Source of the DNA: Pseudonocardia sp. TRM90224
Lineage (GTDB): Bacteria > Actinomycetota > Actinomycetes > Mycobacteriales > Pseudonocardiaceae
DNA length: 64,000 bases
Direction: 5' to 3'
Assembly (NCBI RefSeq): GCF_021245725.1
Contig: NZ_JAJGSX010000001.1
Location: 1-64,000 of the forward strand
Shown: positions 48,960 through 57,061 of the stretch, one piece after another
How positions within the stretch are numbered: position 1 is the stretch's first letter
Layout of the letters: every line of letters starts with the position of its first letter
Position numbers and translations under genes: made by a program
Notes under the pieces: model-generated
Database searches by the model: none
What the model was told of the DNA's origin: nothing
What the model saw: the letters and a program-made list of their open reading frames with translations, nothing else

Positions 48960-49851
48960 CCCCGACCTCCGACGCTCCCGTTCGCGGCATCGCCAGCGCC
49001 GCGACGACCCCAGCCAGCACCACACAACCGGCGCACACCGCAAACGCTACGGAGTACCCGTGGGCGAGCGCAGCACGAGGATCGGAGTCGCCGGAGCTCG
49101 CGACGATCGTCACGACCGCGGTGAGCGCAGCCAGCCCTGCGGCGCCGCTGGTCTGACGAACCGTGTTCAGCACTCCGGCCGCCACTCCCGCACGTGAGGA
49201 GTGCACACCGGCGGTGGCGGACACCGTGAGCGGGGTGAACGCGGCCGCCGTCCCGAACCCGAAGGCGATCACCGGCCCGGCGATCGCCACCAGCGAACCA
49301 CCACCCCACAGCACGGGTGCCAGCCCGAGCAGCCCGGCGGCGCCGATCGCGGTGAACAGCACGGTCGCGCGCCGCGGCCCGAGCCGGACCGTCAGCCCGC
49401 CGGCAACCCGTGCGCCCACGAACATCGCCACCCCGACCGGGAGGTAGCGCAACCCGGCCACGAGCGGCGACCAGCCCAGGAGGGTCCTGAACAACTGGGG
49501 CCGTAGCGAGCGGCGTCCAGGTGGTGCCCTCGCAAGGCGCGCGGATTCGGCGATACCGCTGTTGTATCGACGTATTCGCGCAACGCCGCGAGGGCGCCGC
49601 CTGGGCGCCGCGCAGTAGGTCCCAGTTGTTCAGGGCGCTCCAAAGACGTCCTGCATGTAGAGCGAGAGCAGCACCGGGCTGGCGAAGAACCCGAGCCCCA
49701 CCAGGAAGATGACCATGTTGCCGGCCCGCACGGCGCGCACGGCGAACAGGTCCAGCGGCAACAGCGGCGCGCTCGCCCATCGACCCTGGTGCACCAGGAA
49801 CAGCGCAAGCAGGGCGACGCCACCCAGCAACCAGAGCCAGAGCTGGCGCAC
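48952..49851 (-). pseudogene. MFS transporter remnant, N-terminus deleted and interrupted
   Basis: Two pieces in the same frame encode the C-terminal half of a DHA2-like MFS drug transporter. The upstream piece (49635-49851) has PLLPLDLFAVRAVRAGNMV and ends SLYMQDVFG. The downstream piece (48952-49485) begins LLGWSPLVAGLRYLPVGVA and runs through ATAGVHSSRAGVAAGVLN. Between them lies a 149-bp foldback element that introduces a stop. Upstream of 49851 the first six or seven membrane helices are missing, and the sequence passes directly into a beheaded transglutaminase gene on the other strand. Confidence 0.85.
49486..49634. mobile_element. 149-bp foldback element (MITE-like) in the MFS remnant
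   Basis: It is bounded by perfect 14-bp terminal inverted repeats: cctgaacaactggg at 49486-49499 and cccagttgttcagg at 49621-49634. Much of the interior is also self-complementary, for example ggtggtgccctcgc against gcgagggcgccgcc, so the whole element can fold back. It has no coding capacity and disrupts a recognisable transporter between DVFG and GWSPL. No clear target-site duplication was found by eye. Confidence 0.8.
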
Positions 49852-50343
49852 GGAATCGCGTTCTGCATGGGGAAGGCCATCCTGCAGGTCGCGTTGTGCC
49901 GGGCCGTCGGGATCCCGGCCCGGATCGCCTTCCAGGTGCTGGACTCACCCGACAAGGAGTTCCTCGATCCGGCGGTGCGGGCCGTCTGGGGCGGTCGCCC
50001 CGGCCGGCCGCTGCCCTGGCACTCGCTCGGTGAGGCACGGCTGGGCGAACGCTGGCTCAAGCTCGACGCCACCATCGACGCACCGACCGCCGCCGCAAAG
50101 GGCCGGCCCTACCAGCACGAGTTCGACGGGATGCGCGACATCCCCACCGTCGAGGGGCCGATCCTGCGCGACAACGGCAGCTACCTGGACTACCCGGCGG
50201 AAGTCGCAGAGTGGTACGAGCGGCTCGCCGTCGAGGTGGTCGGCGCACTCGACGCACCCTCGGCCCGCCGCCGGCTGGCCGACGACGACGCGCTCTGGGC
50301 CGGGCCGGACCCCACCGCCGTCCGGCGGGCGGCCGTGGGGTGA
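49852..50343 (+). pseudogene. Transglutaminase-like protein, N-terminus deleted
   Basis: The frame begins abruptly at the MFS junction with GIAFCMGKAILQVALCRAVG and IPARIAFQV, the catalytic-Cys helix and following strand of the transglutaminase-like superfamily. It then continues with WVKLDATIDAP-type sequence (RWLKLDATIDAP, Asp/His region) to a natural end at 50343. The part before the catalytic Cys is missing, and no start codon with a ribosome-binding site is present. It was probably divergent from the MFS gene before a deletion removed both 5' ends. Confidence 0.7.
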
Positions 50344-50367
50344 GACGGGGGCCGCACGCGCGCGCCT

Positions 50368-50412
50368 GGAAAGCCACTTTCCCGGCGTGTGGGGACGGGA
50401 AAGTGGCTTTCC
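50368..50412. repeat. Family-B hairpin repeat
   Basis: Perfect 16-bp arms (50368-50383 and 50397-50412; core ggaaagccactttccc) around a 13-base loop. Related single units lie at 39151, 39261-39283 and, as one arm (aaagtggccttcc), at about 63846. Confidence 0.93.
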
Positions 50413-50536
50413 CGGCAACGATGGCCCTCCCGCGGCGGTCGTGGTCGGTCGAACGTGGCGGCCAGCACCGATCCGCGCCGGCGCCCCTCTTCCTAGCCTT
50501 CGTTCAGGCCTGGCGATGTTCGGGGAAGGACCTGTG

Positions 50537-50955
50537 ATGACGCTGCTCGTGAGTGCCGTCCGATACCCACCGAGCGCGCCCCGCTCGACCCTGTCAGTCA
50601 GGGTGCTGGGCTCGCTGGAGATGAGGGACGAGCGCGGTCGTCCGATTCCGCTGCCGGGGCGTCAAGTGCGGCGGCTCGTCGCGGTTCTGGTCGCACATCA
50701 TGGCCATCCGGTCGATGCTGTTGTCGAGCTGGAATCCCTGATCCGCGAGAACCCCTTTCGGACCATGCGCGGGCGTCCCTCATGCGGGCATTGTGTGCCA
50801 CCGGGCGGCAGGTCGAGGCCCTTCGCAACTTCGCCGAATACGCGAGGCTCGTCACCGTCGAACTCGGCCTGGAGCCGTCCCCGTCGCTCCGTGACCTGCA
50901 GCGCGACATCATTCGCCAGAACGCAGGGCGGACCGCGGCCACGGCAGACGCGTGA
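50537..50955 (+). pseudogene. BTAD/SARP-type regulator with internal deletion
   Basis: It begins at ATG 50537 with LSVRVLGSLEMRDERGRPIP, LPGRQVRRLVAVLVAHHG and HPVDA, the winged-helix start of SARP/AfsR-type regulators. It then jumps to the end of the BTAD helical domain (VVELESLIRENPFR), and after a frame change near 50765 continues with SLMRALCATGRQVEALRNF, and LGLEPSPSLRDLQRDII, stopping at 50955. Most of the DNA-binding and BTAD middle is missing, so this is a remnant. Confidence 0.78.
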
Positions 50956-51023
50956 AAGCTGGCAGACATCCCACTCTCCGATGCTTCGGGAGCACCGCGC
51001 TCCCCCGGCGCAGAAGGAGAGAG

Positions 51024-51974
51024 ATGAACCTCGACCAGCGTGCCCGATTCCGGTCCGCCCTCGTCGCCACCGCGCTCGCGGTCGCGACCCTGCTGCCTGG
51101 CGGCACGGCGGCCGCTCAACCGAGCCCGGCCTGCCAGGTGGATCCAAGCTGCGACGACTTCCGCCCGATCTTCTACCAGGATCGCGTGCCGGAAGACAGC
51201 TCGCCGCAGCAGCGCGCCATCTTCCGCATCAATCCCGACGGAACCGGCCGCACCGAGATCATCCGCAACGCCACCGCCCCGTCGGTTGATCGGGACCGCA
51301 GCCGGATCGCCTTCGTCCGCGACTCCGAGATCTGGATCGCCAACATCGACGGCAGCGGGCAACAGCGCGTCACCGACCGCAGCAAAGGCGGCGCGGTCGA
51401 CGTCAGCCTCAGCCCCGAGGGCGACTACGTCGCCTACCACGTCGACTCCTCGGGCAAGATCGTCGTGCAGGGGTTGACCAACTCGAGCCGTTGCGATCGC
51501 ATCACCGACTCGGAGGACACGAACGCGCCCATCGGGCTCTTCCCGCGCTGGTCGCCGGACGGGCTGCACCTGGCCTTCATCCTCTTCGGCGAGGAGCCGG
51601 GCATCGGCGTCATGCGCTGCGACGGCGGCGATCGTCGAGTCCTCCTCCGCGGGGCGACCGGGGCTTACCTCGACTGGTCGGCCGACGGACGGAGCGTCGT
51701 CTACGAGGGCAGCTCCTTGATGCGCTGGGTCGAGGTGCAAGCTCCCGGGGCCGCGCACGACATCCCGGGCACCGGCTCGATCAAGGACGGTGTCAGCGCG
51801 TCGCCCGACGGGAAGCGGATCGTGATCAGGCGGAACACGGCCGCCAATCGCGGCCTGTGGGTGCTCGGCATCGACGGCACGGGCCAGGTGCGGATCGCCG
51901 ACATCCCCGATCATTCCGGCCGACCGGACTGGGGCTACCCGAGCGCGCCTGTCGTCTCGAACCCGACTTCCTGA
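51024..51974 (+). CDS. Secreted TolB-like/PD40 beta-propeller protein (316 aa)
   Basis: The start at 51024 follows AAGGAGAG and gives a signal peptide (about residues 1-31, ending GGTAAAQ). The mature part has repeated WD40-like PD40 units: IFRINPDGTGRTEIIRN, IWIANIDGSGQQRVTD, RWSPDGLHLAFIL, DWSADGRSVVYEG and SPDGKRIVIRR. This is a TolB-like beta-propeller without a TolB N-terminal domain, expected outside the membrane as a binding or scaffold protein. Two cysteine pairs may form disulfides. It stands alone after the BTAD remnant. Confidence 0.9.
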   Translation: MNLDQRARFRSALVATALAVATLLPGGTAAAQPSPACQVDPSCDDFRPIFYQDRVPEDSSPQQRAIFRINPDGTGRTEIIRNATAPSVDRDRSRIAFVRDSEIWIANIDGSGQQRVTDRSKGGAVDVSLSPEGDYVAYHVDSSGKIVVQGLTNSSRCDRITDSEDTNAPIGLFPRWSPDGLHLAFILFGEEPGIGVMRCDGGDRRVLLRGATGAYLDWSADGRSVVYEGSSLMRWVEVQAPGAAHDIPGTGSIKDGVSASPDGKRIVIRRNTAANRGLWVLGIDGTGQVRIADIPDHSGRPDWGYPSAPVVSNPTS

Positions 51975-52015
51975 TTTGCGACGCACGCGTTGCGCACGCG
52001 AGGGCAGGGACTGCG

Positions 52016-52060
52016 CGAACGGCACTTTCGAACGATAGGTTGGCCTGAAAGTGCCGTTCG
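52016..52060. repeat. Family-A hairpin repeat, copy 2 (diverged)
   Basis: Arms of 14 perfect bases (52016-52029, 52047-52060; core gaacggcactttc) with a 17-base loop. The outer and inner parts are less well paired than in copies 1 and 3. It lies between two co-directional genes. Confidence 0.88.
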
Positions 52061-52240
52061 TGCGCATACGGTGCTCGCCGAGCGGGAGGTACTCGTAAGG
52101 CCGGGAATCGGCGACCTCGCAGAGCGGTCATGCTCGGTCGCACGCGGCCGGGGCCGGGCTGGGTGCGATTCGGACCGGTCCGGACCCCGTATGCCGTTCG
52201 GGAGACGCGACGGCCGGCGGAGGTTCATAACGTCGGGCGG

Positions 52241-53665
52241 GTGAACCTGAATCCGATGATCGGCCTCCTGATGGCCGCGGCCGTGACGGTGTCATCCGGT
52301 CTGGAGCTGCCGGACCGGTCAGCGGCGGTGTGGCGGCCGTGTGCACAGCCGGACCTACCGGCGGAGCTCGAATGCTCGACGATCTCGGTGCCGGTGGACT
52401 GGAGCGACCCGGTCGGCCGGACGATCACGCTCGACATGGCGCGGGCGCCGACCGTCGGGGCGAACCGGGCCGGGTCGGTCGTCATGAACCCCGGCGGTCC
52501 GGGCAACTCCGGCATCCAGGCTCTCGGTGCACAGTTGTCGAAGTTCGCGGGGCTGCGCAAGCAGATGGACGTCGTCACGTGGAACCCGCGGGGCACCGAC
52601 GGAACGGTGCTTCCTTACGAGAAGTGCCGGGGCGGGCCTTCGTTGATGGCCTTCCCCGCCGATCGTGCCGAGTACGACGCCGCCGCGGAGGCCGGGCACC
52701 TCGCGATGCAGCCGTGCCGCGACGTCGACCCGGTCCTGTTCGACCACATGGATTCCGCGACGCAGGCACGTGACATGGAGGCGATCCGCGCCGCCCTCGG
52801 CGACGGCGACCTGAACTACTTCGGGAACTCGTACGGCGGGGTGCTCGGCGAGTCGTACGCCCGCCTGTTCCCGGACCGGGTCAGGACGATGTTCCTCGAC
52901 AGCATTGTCGACCACGTCTCGCCGGTGCGGGACTACGGCTTCGGCCAGTACCGGGCGGCGGAAGAGCTGTTCGACCGCTTCGTCGCATGGTGCCGGGAGG
53001 CGCCAGAATGCCTGCAGCACGGCGCGGACCTCAGCCAGGTGTGGCTCGACCTCCTGGCCGACGCCGACCGGAAACCGATTCCGATGGTGGGCGCGAACCC
53101 CCCGATCCAAGTCGATGCCGACGGGCTGAAGTTCTTGGCCATGGGACTTCTCATCGTCACCGAGTGGCCCGAGTTCTCCAAGGCCATCGCAAGCGCGCAA
53201 CGTGGCGACGCGGCATCGTTCGACTGGACCGGACAGCTGGTCGTACCGCACTTCGCCGCGATCGGTGTGGCGACGCAGTGCGCCGACGGCTTCCGTTTCG
53301 ACGACTTCGACGACTTCGCCGCCGCCAGGGCGCAGGCAGCGACGATGTCACCGCATTTCGCCGGGGAGAGGGAGTACTACGCCTCGCTGTGTGCTGCGTG
53401 GCGCATTCCCGTCGCCAATCCGAGCGGCCCGCTCCCGGGTGACCGGCTGCCGCCGTTCCTCGGCGCGGCACCGATCGTCGAGCTGGCTGCGGTGCGTGCG
53501 GCGGTCGATCAGGTCCCCGGTTCGTCGCTCATCCGCTTCGACGATGTCGGGCACGGCCTCTATCTGAACGAAGGCAACCGGTGTGTCGTCGAAAAGGCCG
53601 ACCGGTACCTGATCGATGGTGTGCTGCCGCCCTCGGACACCGTCTGCCCGCCCAACGAGTCCTGA
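52241..53665 (+). CDS. Secreted tripeptidyl aminopeptidase-type alpha/beta hydrolase (474 aa)
   Basis: It starts at GTG 52241 (ATG 52256 is an alternative) and encodes a signal-peptide-like N-terminus (PMIGLLMAAAVTVSS). The mature enzyme has VPVDWSDPVGRTITLDMAR, NPGGPGNSG (oxyanion loop), WNPRGTDGT and nucleophile Ser197 in GNSYGGVLGESYA. A C-terminal TAP-like end, DDVGHGLY, carries the catalytic His. This is the layout of Streptomyces SlpD/E-like and tripeptidyl aminopeptidases that release N-terminal peptides outside the cell. Several cysteines fit an exported protein. Confidence 0.9.
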   Translation: MNLNPMIGLLMAAAVTVSSGLELPDRSAAVWRPCAQPDLPAELECSTISVPVDWSDPVGRTITLDMARAPTVGANRAGSVVMNPGGPGNSGIQALGAQLSKFAGLRKQMDVVTWNPRGTDGTVLPYEKCRGGPSLMAFPADRAEYDAAAEAGHLAMQPCRDVDPVLFDHMDSATQARDMEAIRAALGDGDLNYFGNSYGGVLGESYARLFPDRVRTMFLDSIVDHVSPVRDYGFGQYRAAEELFDRFVAWCREAPECLQHGADLSQVWLDLLADADRKPIPMVGANPPIQVDADGLKFLAMGLLIVTEWPEFSKAIASAQRGDAASFDWTGQLVVPHFAAIGVATQCADGFRFDDFDDFAAARAQAATMSPHFAGEREYYASLCAAWRIPVANPSGPLPGDRLPPFLGAAPIVELAAVRAAVDQVPGSSLIRFDDVGHGLYLNEGNRCVVEKADRYLIDGVLPPSDTVCPPNES

Positions 53666-53675
53666 TAATGGGCCG

Positions 53676-54788
53676 ATGAACGGGGTGGCGGAGGCGTGGC
53701 GCTCACGGGCGCCGCTGACCTGGGACGCGCTGACGGCGCTTGCGCTCGCGGCCGTCCCGGTGCTGCTGGTGCTGCCTCAGGAGCGGCACCTCACGGGCGG
53801 CACCTGGGCGCTGTGGCTGCTCATCGTCGCCATCGCGGGGCTCGCGCTCGCGTTCCGCCGCCGCGCTCCACTGGTCGCCGTCGCCGTCTCCGCAGTGGCG
53901 ACGACATCGGCGGCCGTCCTCTCCGGCACCGACGTCACATCGCCGGTCACGCTGGTGGCGATCGTGTCCGCGGCCTACCGGATCCGGCGAGGACACCTGT
54001 GGCTGGCGCTCGGTGCGCTGGTGTGGTTCACGGCGCACGCCGTGCTCGGCGGCATCGGCGTGGATCCGCTCGGGCTGATGATGGTCGTCCTGATCCCGTT
54101 GGCATCGGTGGCGCTCGGCTACGCCTTGCGGTTGCGGACCGACCGCGCCGCAGACGCCGTGCGGCTCGAACGTGCGCGCGCCGCGACCGCGCGCGCCGAC
54201 GAGCGGACCCGGATCGCGCGCGACGTGCACGACGTCGTCGGCCATCACCTGAGCGCCATCCGTCTGCAGGCGGTGGGTGGGCGGCGCAGGCTGGCCACGG
54301 CGCCCGGTGATGCCGACCGCGTGCTCGAAACGATCGCCGATCTCGCCGTCCGCGCCCTCGGCGACATCAGGGACCTGCTCGAACGGCTTCGGGAGACGGC
54401 AACCGACGAGCACGGGCTCGCCGATCTGCGAGAGCTGGCCGAGCGGCTCGGCGGCGACGAGCTGCGGATCACCGTCACCACAAGCGTGCACCGGGAGATC
54501 GCGCCGCCGGTCGAGTCGTGCGTCTACCGGCTGGTTCAGGAGGCCCTCACCAACGTCGCTCGGCACTCGCGTGCGCGCTGGGCGGCGGTGCGGGTCGACG
54601 GCGAGGCCGAGACGCTCGCGGTGAGCGTCGACGATCCGGGACCCGCGCGCGGCGAACGTACCAGCGGCGGTGCCGGCCTGCGCGGTATGCGCGACCGGGT
54701 GCTCGACCAGGGCGGCAGCTTCGAGGCGGGACCGCACGGCACGCGGGGCTGGCGGGTGCGGGCCGAGCTGCCGGTGGGCACACCATGA
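53676..54788 (+). CDS. NarL-system sensor histidine kinase (370 aa)
   Basis: Four or more N-terminal membrane helices (about residues 15-150) precede a HisKA_3 dimerisation domain with His185 in ARDVHDVVGHHLSAI and a HATPase_c domain (YRLVQEALTNVARHSRA as the N box, then GGAGLRGMRDRV as the G box). There is no extracellular sensor domain of any size, so the membrane bundle is probably the sensor, as in LiaS/DesK-like kinases. The ATG at 53676 is 8 bases after the upstream hydrolase stop region, and the gene overlaps the response regulator start by 4 bases (ATGA), so the pair is coupled. Confidence 0.93.
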   Translation: MNGVAEAWRSRAPLTWDALTALALAAVPVLLVLPQERHLTGGTWALWLLIVAIAGLALAFRRRAPLVAVAVSAVATTSAAVLSGTDVTSPVTLVAIVSAAYRIRRGHLWLALGALVWFTAHAVLGGIGVDPLGLMMVVLIPLASVALGYALRLRTDRAADAVRLERARAATARADERTRIARDVHDVVGHHLSAIRLQAVGGRRRLATAPGDADRVLETIADLAVRALGDIRDLLERLRETATDEHGLADLRELAERLGGDELRITVTTSVHREIAPPVESCVYRLVQEALTNVARHSRARWAAVRVDGEAETLAVSVDDPGPARGERTSGGAGLRGMRDRVLDQGGSFEAGPHGTRGWRVRAELPVGTP

Positions 54789-55438
54789 TCCGGTTGCTCA
54801 TCGGTGACGACCAACCGGAGGTCCGCGAGGGACTGCGCATGCTGCTCACCGACGAGGACGGCATCGACATCATCGGCGAGGCCGTCGACGGCGCCGATCT
54901 CGTCGCGCTCTGCACCCGCAGGCGTCCCGATGTGGTGCTGACCGACATCCGGATGCCGCGGATGGACGGGCTGACCGCGATCCGGCAGCTCGTCGCGCTC
55001 GACCCCGCGCCGGCCGTGATCGCGCTGACGACCTTCGACATCGACGAGTACCTGTTCGGTGCGCTGCAGGCCGGTGCGGTCGGGTTCTTGCTCAAGGACG
55101 GCGATCCCGCGCTCTACGCCGACGCGGTCCGCGCCGCGCACGAGGGGAACGGGCTCATCGACCCGCAGGTCACCGGGCGGCTCATCGCACGGTTCGCCGC
55201 GACCTCACCCCGGCCGCCGACCAGGGCGATGGCGGAGCTGACCGCTCGTGAGACGGACGTGCTGCGCTGCCTCGCCGAAGGGCAGAGCAACGCCGAGATC
55301 GCCGACGCCCTGCTGATCTCGCCGGGCACCGCGAAGGTCCACGTTGCACGGATACTCGCGAAGCTCGACCTCGACACCCGGGCGCAGGCCGCCGTCTACG
55401 CCTACCGCCACGGCCTGGTCACCTGGGCCGATCCCTGA
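54785..55438 (+). CDS. NarL/LuxR-type response regulator (217 aa)
   Basis: The receiver domain has acidic residues near D8-D9, phosphoacceptor Asp54 in VVLTDIRMPRMDG and Lys104 in FLLKDGDP, all conserved. The C-terminal LuxR HTH has LTARETDVLRCLAEGQSNA, EIADALLISPGTAKVHVAR and LDTRAQAAVYA. It is the cognate partner of the overlapping kinase. Targets are unknown; the flanking secreted hydrolase or FAD enzyme could be among them. Confidence 0.94.
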   Translation: MIRLLIGDDQPEVREGLRMLLTDEDGIDIIGEAVDGADLVALCTRRRPDVVLTDIRMPRMDGLTAIRQLVALDPAPAVIALTTFDIDEYLFGALQAGAVGFLLKDGDPALYADAVRAAHEGNGLIDPQVTGRLIARFAATSPRPPTRAMAELTARETDVLRCLAEGQSNAEIADALLISPGTAKVHVARILAKLDLDTRAQAAVYAYRHGLVTWADP

Positions 55439-55456
55439 TCGCGATCCGTGGTGTCC

Positions 55457-55519
55457 CGTCGACAACGACGTTTTGGTCAATGTTAGCGCTCACAAACAGC
55501 CAAAACGTCGTTGTCGACG
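55457..55519. repeat. Family-C hairpin repeat, copy 2
   Basis: Perfect 20-bp arms (55457-55476 and 55500-55519) around a 23-base loop containing gttagcgctcac, the reverse complement of the loop core in copy 1. It lies between the convergent response regulator and FAD monooxygenase genes, where it could end both transcripts. Confidence 0.95.
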
Positions 55520-55576
55520 CGGTCTGGCTCTTGGGCACGAGCCCGGATGAACCCGTACCAGCCCGAGCTCGCGCTC

Positions 55577-56767
55577 CTAGGTCCTGGCCGGCACCTCGGC
55601 GTAGTCGGGCAGCTCGACACCGTTGATCGCACGCTCGACCAGCGCCATGAGCGCCTCCATGTCCGGCTCCGGAGCCGGCTCCGCGTCCGCCGCCGGAACC
55701 TCGCGGCTCTGCACGTGCATCCGGCCGATCTCCTGGTTGGCCTCGACGAACGGGCGCATCCGCGCCTCGTAGGCGGCGAACCCGGCCTCCGGGTCCCACC
55801 CGGCGGCGGCCAGCTCGCCGGCCAGCAGGTAGGCGCCGACCAGGGCCAGTCCGGTGCCGCCCCCCGACATCGGGGACGAGCTGAACGCCGCGTCCCCGAG
55901 CAGCGCCACCCGCCCACTCGACCACCGGTCCATCACCACCTGCGCGACCTGGTCGAGGTAGAAGTCCGGGGAGTCGTCCAGGTGCGCGAGGATGCGCGGG
56001 GTCGACCAGCCGAGGCCGGCCATCTGCTCGCGCAGCAGCCGCTTCTGGGCTTCGACGTCGCGGTAGTCGACATCGAACTCGGCCGAGGTGAACGAGAGCA
56101 TGGCCATCGCCCGGGTGAGGTCCGGGAGTGGCCGCAGGCCTGCGGAGCGCCCGGACGCCGGGTCCTGGTAGTCGATCAGCCAGCGGTCCACCTCGAACTC
56201 GTTGGGCACGGTGTAGAAGGCCAGCACCATCCCGAGGTGGCGGATGTACTGCTCGCGCGGCCCGAACACCATCGCGCGCAGCGCCGAGTGCAGCCCGTCC
56301 GCCCCGATCACCAGCTCGAAGCGGCGCCGATCGCCGCTCGCGAAGGTCACGTCGACGCCGTCCGCGTCCTGGGTGAGCTCGGCGATCCGGTCACCGAACA
56401 GGTACTCGACGTCGTCGCGGGTGTTGTCGTAGAGGACCTGGGACAGGTCCCCGCGCAGGATCTCGATCTCCGCGATATACCCGTCGCCGCCGTGGTCCTC
56501 GGCGCTGAAGGTCTCCAGCACGTTCCCGTCCACGTCCACGGTGTACGCGCCCGCGGTGTCGGTGCAGGCCGCGCGCACCTCCGCGTCGAGCCCCATGCGC
56601 CGGATGACCTCCTTGGCCACCCCGCGCGCGTCGACGGCCTGGCCGCCGGGACGCAGCTCGGGCGCCCGTTCCACCACGGTCACCTCGGCACCGCGCCGGT
56701 GCAGCCAGTGCGCCAGCGCCGGCCCCGCGATGCTCGCCCCTGCCACCAAAACCCTGATTCCGCTCAC
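55577..56767 (-). CDS. FAD-dependent monooxygenase (396 aa)
   Basis: A class A flavoprotein hydroxylase. It has a Rossmann opening with IRVLVAGASIAGPALAHWL, the central DG motif IGADGLHSALR, and RVALLGDAAFSSSPMSGGGT with GLALVGAYLLAGEL binding FAD ribityl and phosphate. Length is normal. This group hydroxylates aromatic compounds or modifies polyketides and antibiotics such as tetracyclines; the substrate cannot be told from sequence. No reductase or other pathway gene is adjacent. Confidence 0.92.
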   Translation of the reverse strand: MSGIRVLVAGASIAGPALAHWLHRRGAEVTVVERAPELRPGGQAVDARGVAKEVIRRMGLDAEVRAACTDTAGAYTVDVDGNVLETFSAEDHGGDGYIAEIEILRGDLSQVLYDNTRDDVEYLFGDRIAELTQDADGVDVTFASGDRRRFELVIGADGLHSALRAMVFGPREQYIRHLGMVLAFYTVPNEFEVDRWLIDYQDPASGRSAGLRPLPDLTRAMAMLSFTSAEFDVDYRDVEAQKRLLREQMAGLGWSTPRILAHLDDSPDFYLDQVAQVVMDRWSSGRVALLGDAAFSSSPMSGGGTGLALVGAYLLAGELAAAGWDPEAGFAAYEARMRPFVEANQEIGRMHVQSREVPAADAEPAPEPDMEALMALVERAINGVELPDYAEVPART

Positions 56768-56967
56768 CGTTGCTCCTCGCTTGTCCGATTCGTGTCAATG
56801 GTGTGGAATCGGCCGAGGCCGCGGTCCGCTCCATCCAGACGGTCAGACCCGGGCATCGCCCGGAACTCATCGCTGCGCCGTCTTCGGGATCAATATCAGA
56901 CCGCGCTGGAGCCCTCGTCGAGAAACGGCTCACCTGGAACCCTTTGGCCGATGCTGGGCCGAAAGGT

Positions 56968-57022
56968 TCGAACGAACGGCACTTTCGTCCAATAGGTGTG
57001 GACGAAAGTGCCGTTCGTTCGA
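56968..57022. repeat. Family-A hairpin repeat, copy 3
   Basis: Perfect 24-bp arms (56968-56991 and 56999-57022) with a 7-base loop (ataggtg), nearly identical to copy 1. It lies between the amidohydrolase stop and the upstream end of the FAD monooxygenase. Confidence 0.95.
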
Positions 57023-57061
57023 CCACCCGGCAGCCGCGGCGCAGACGTGGGCGGGACGATC

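Noticed and set aside
55577..56995. Plus-strand 494-codon frame opposite the FAD monooxygenase
   Set aside because: The minus strand has all three flavin-binding motifs; the plus frame is an antisense shadow.
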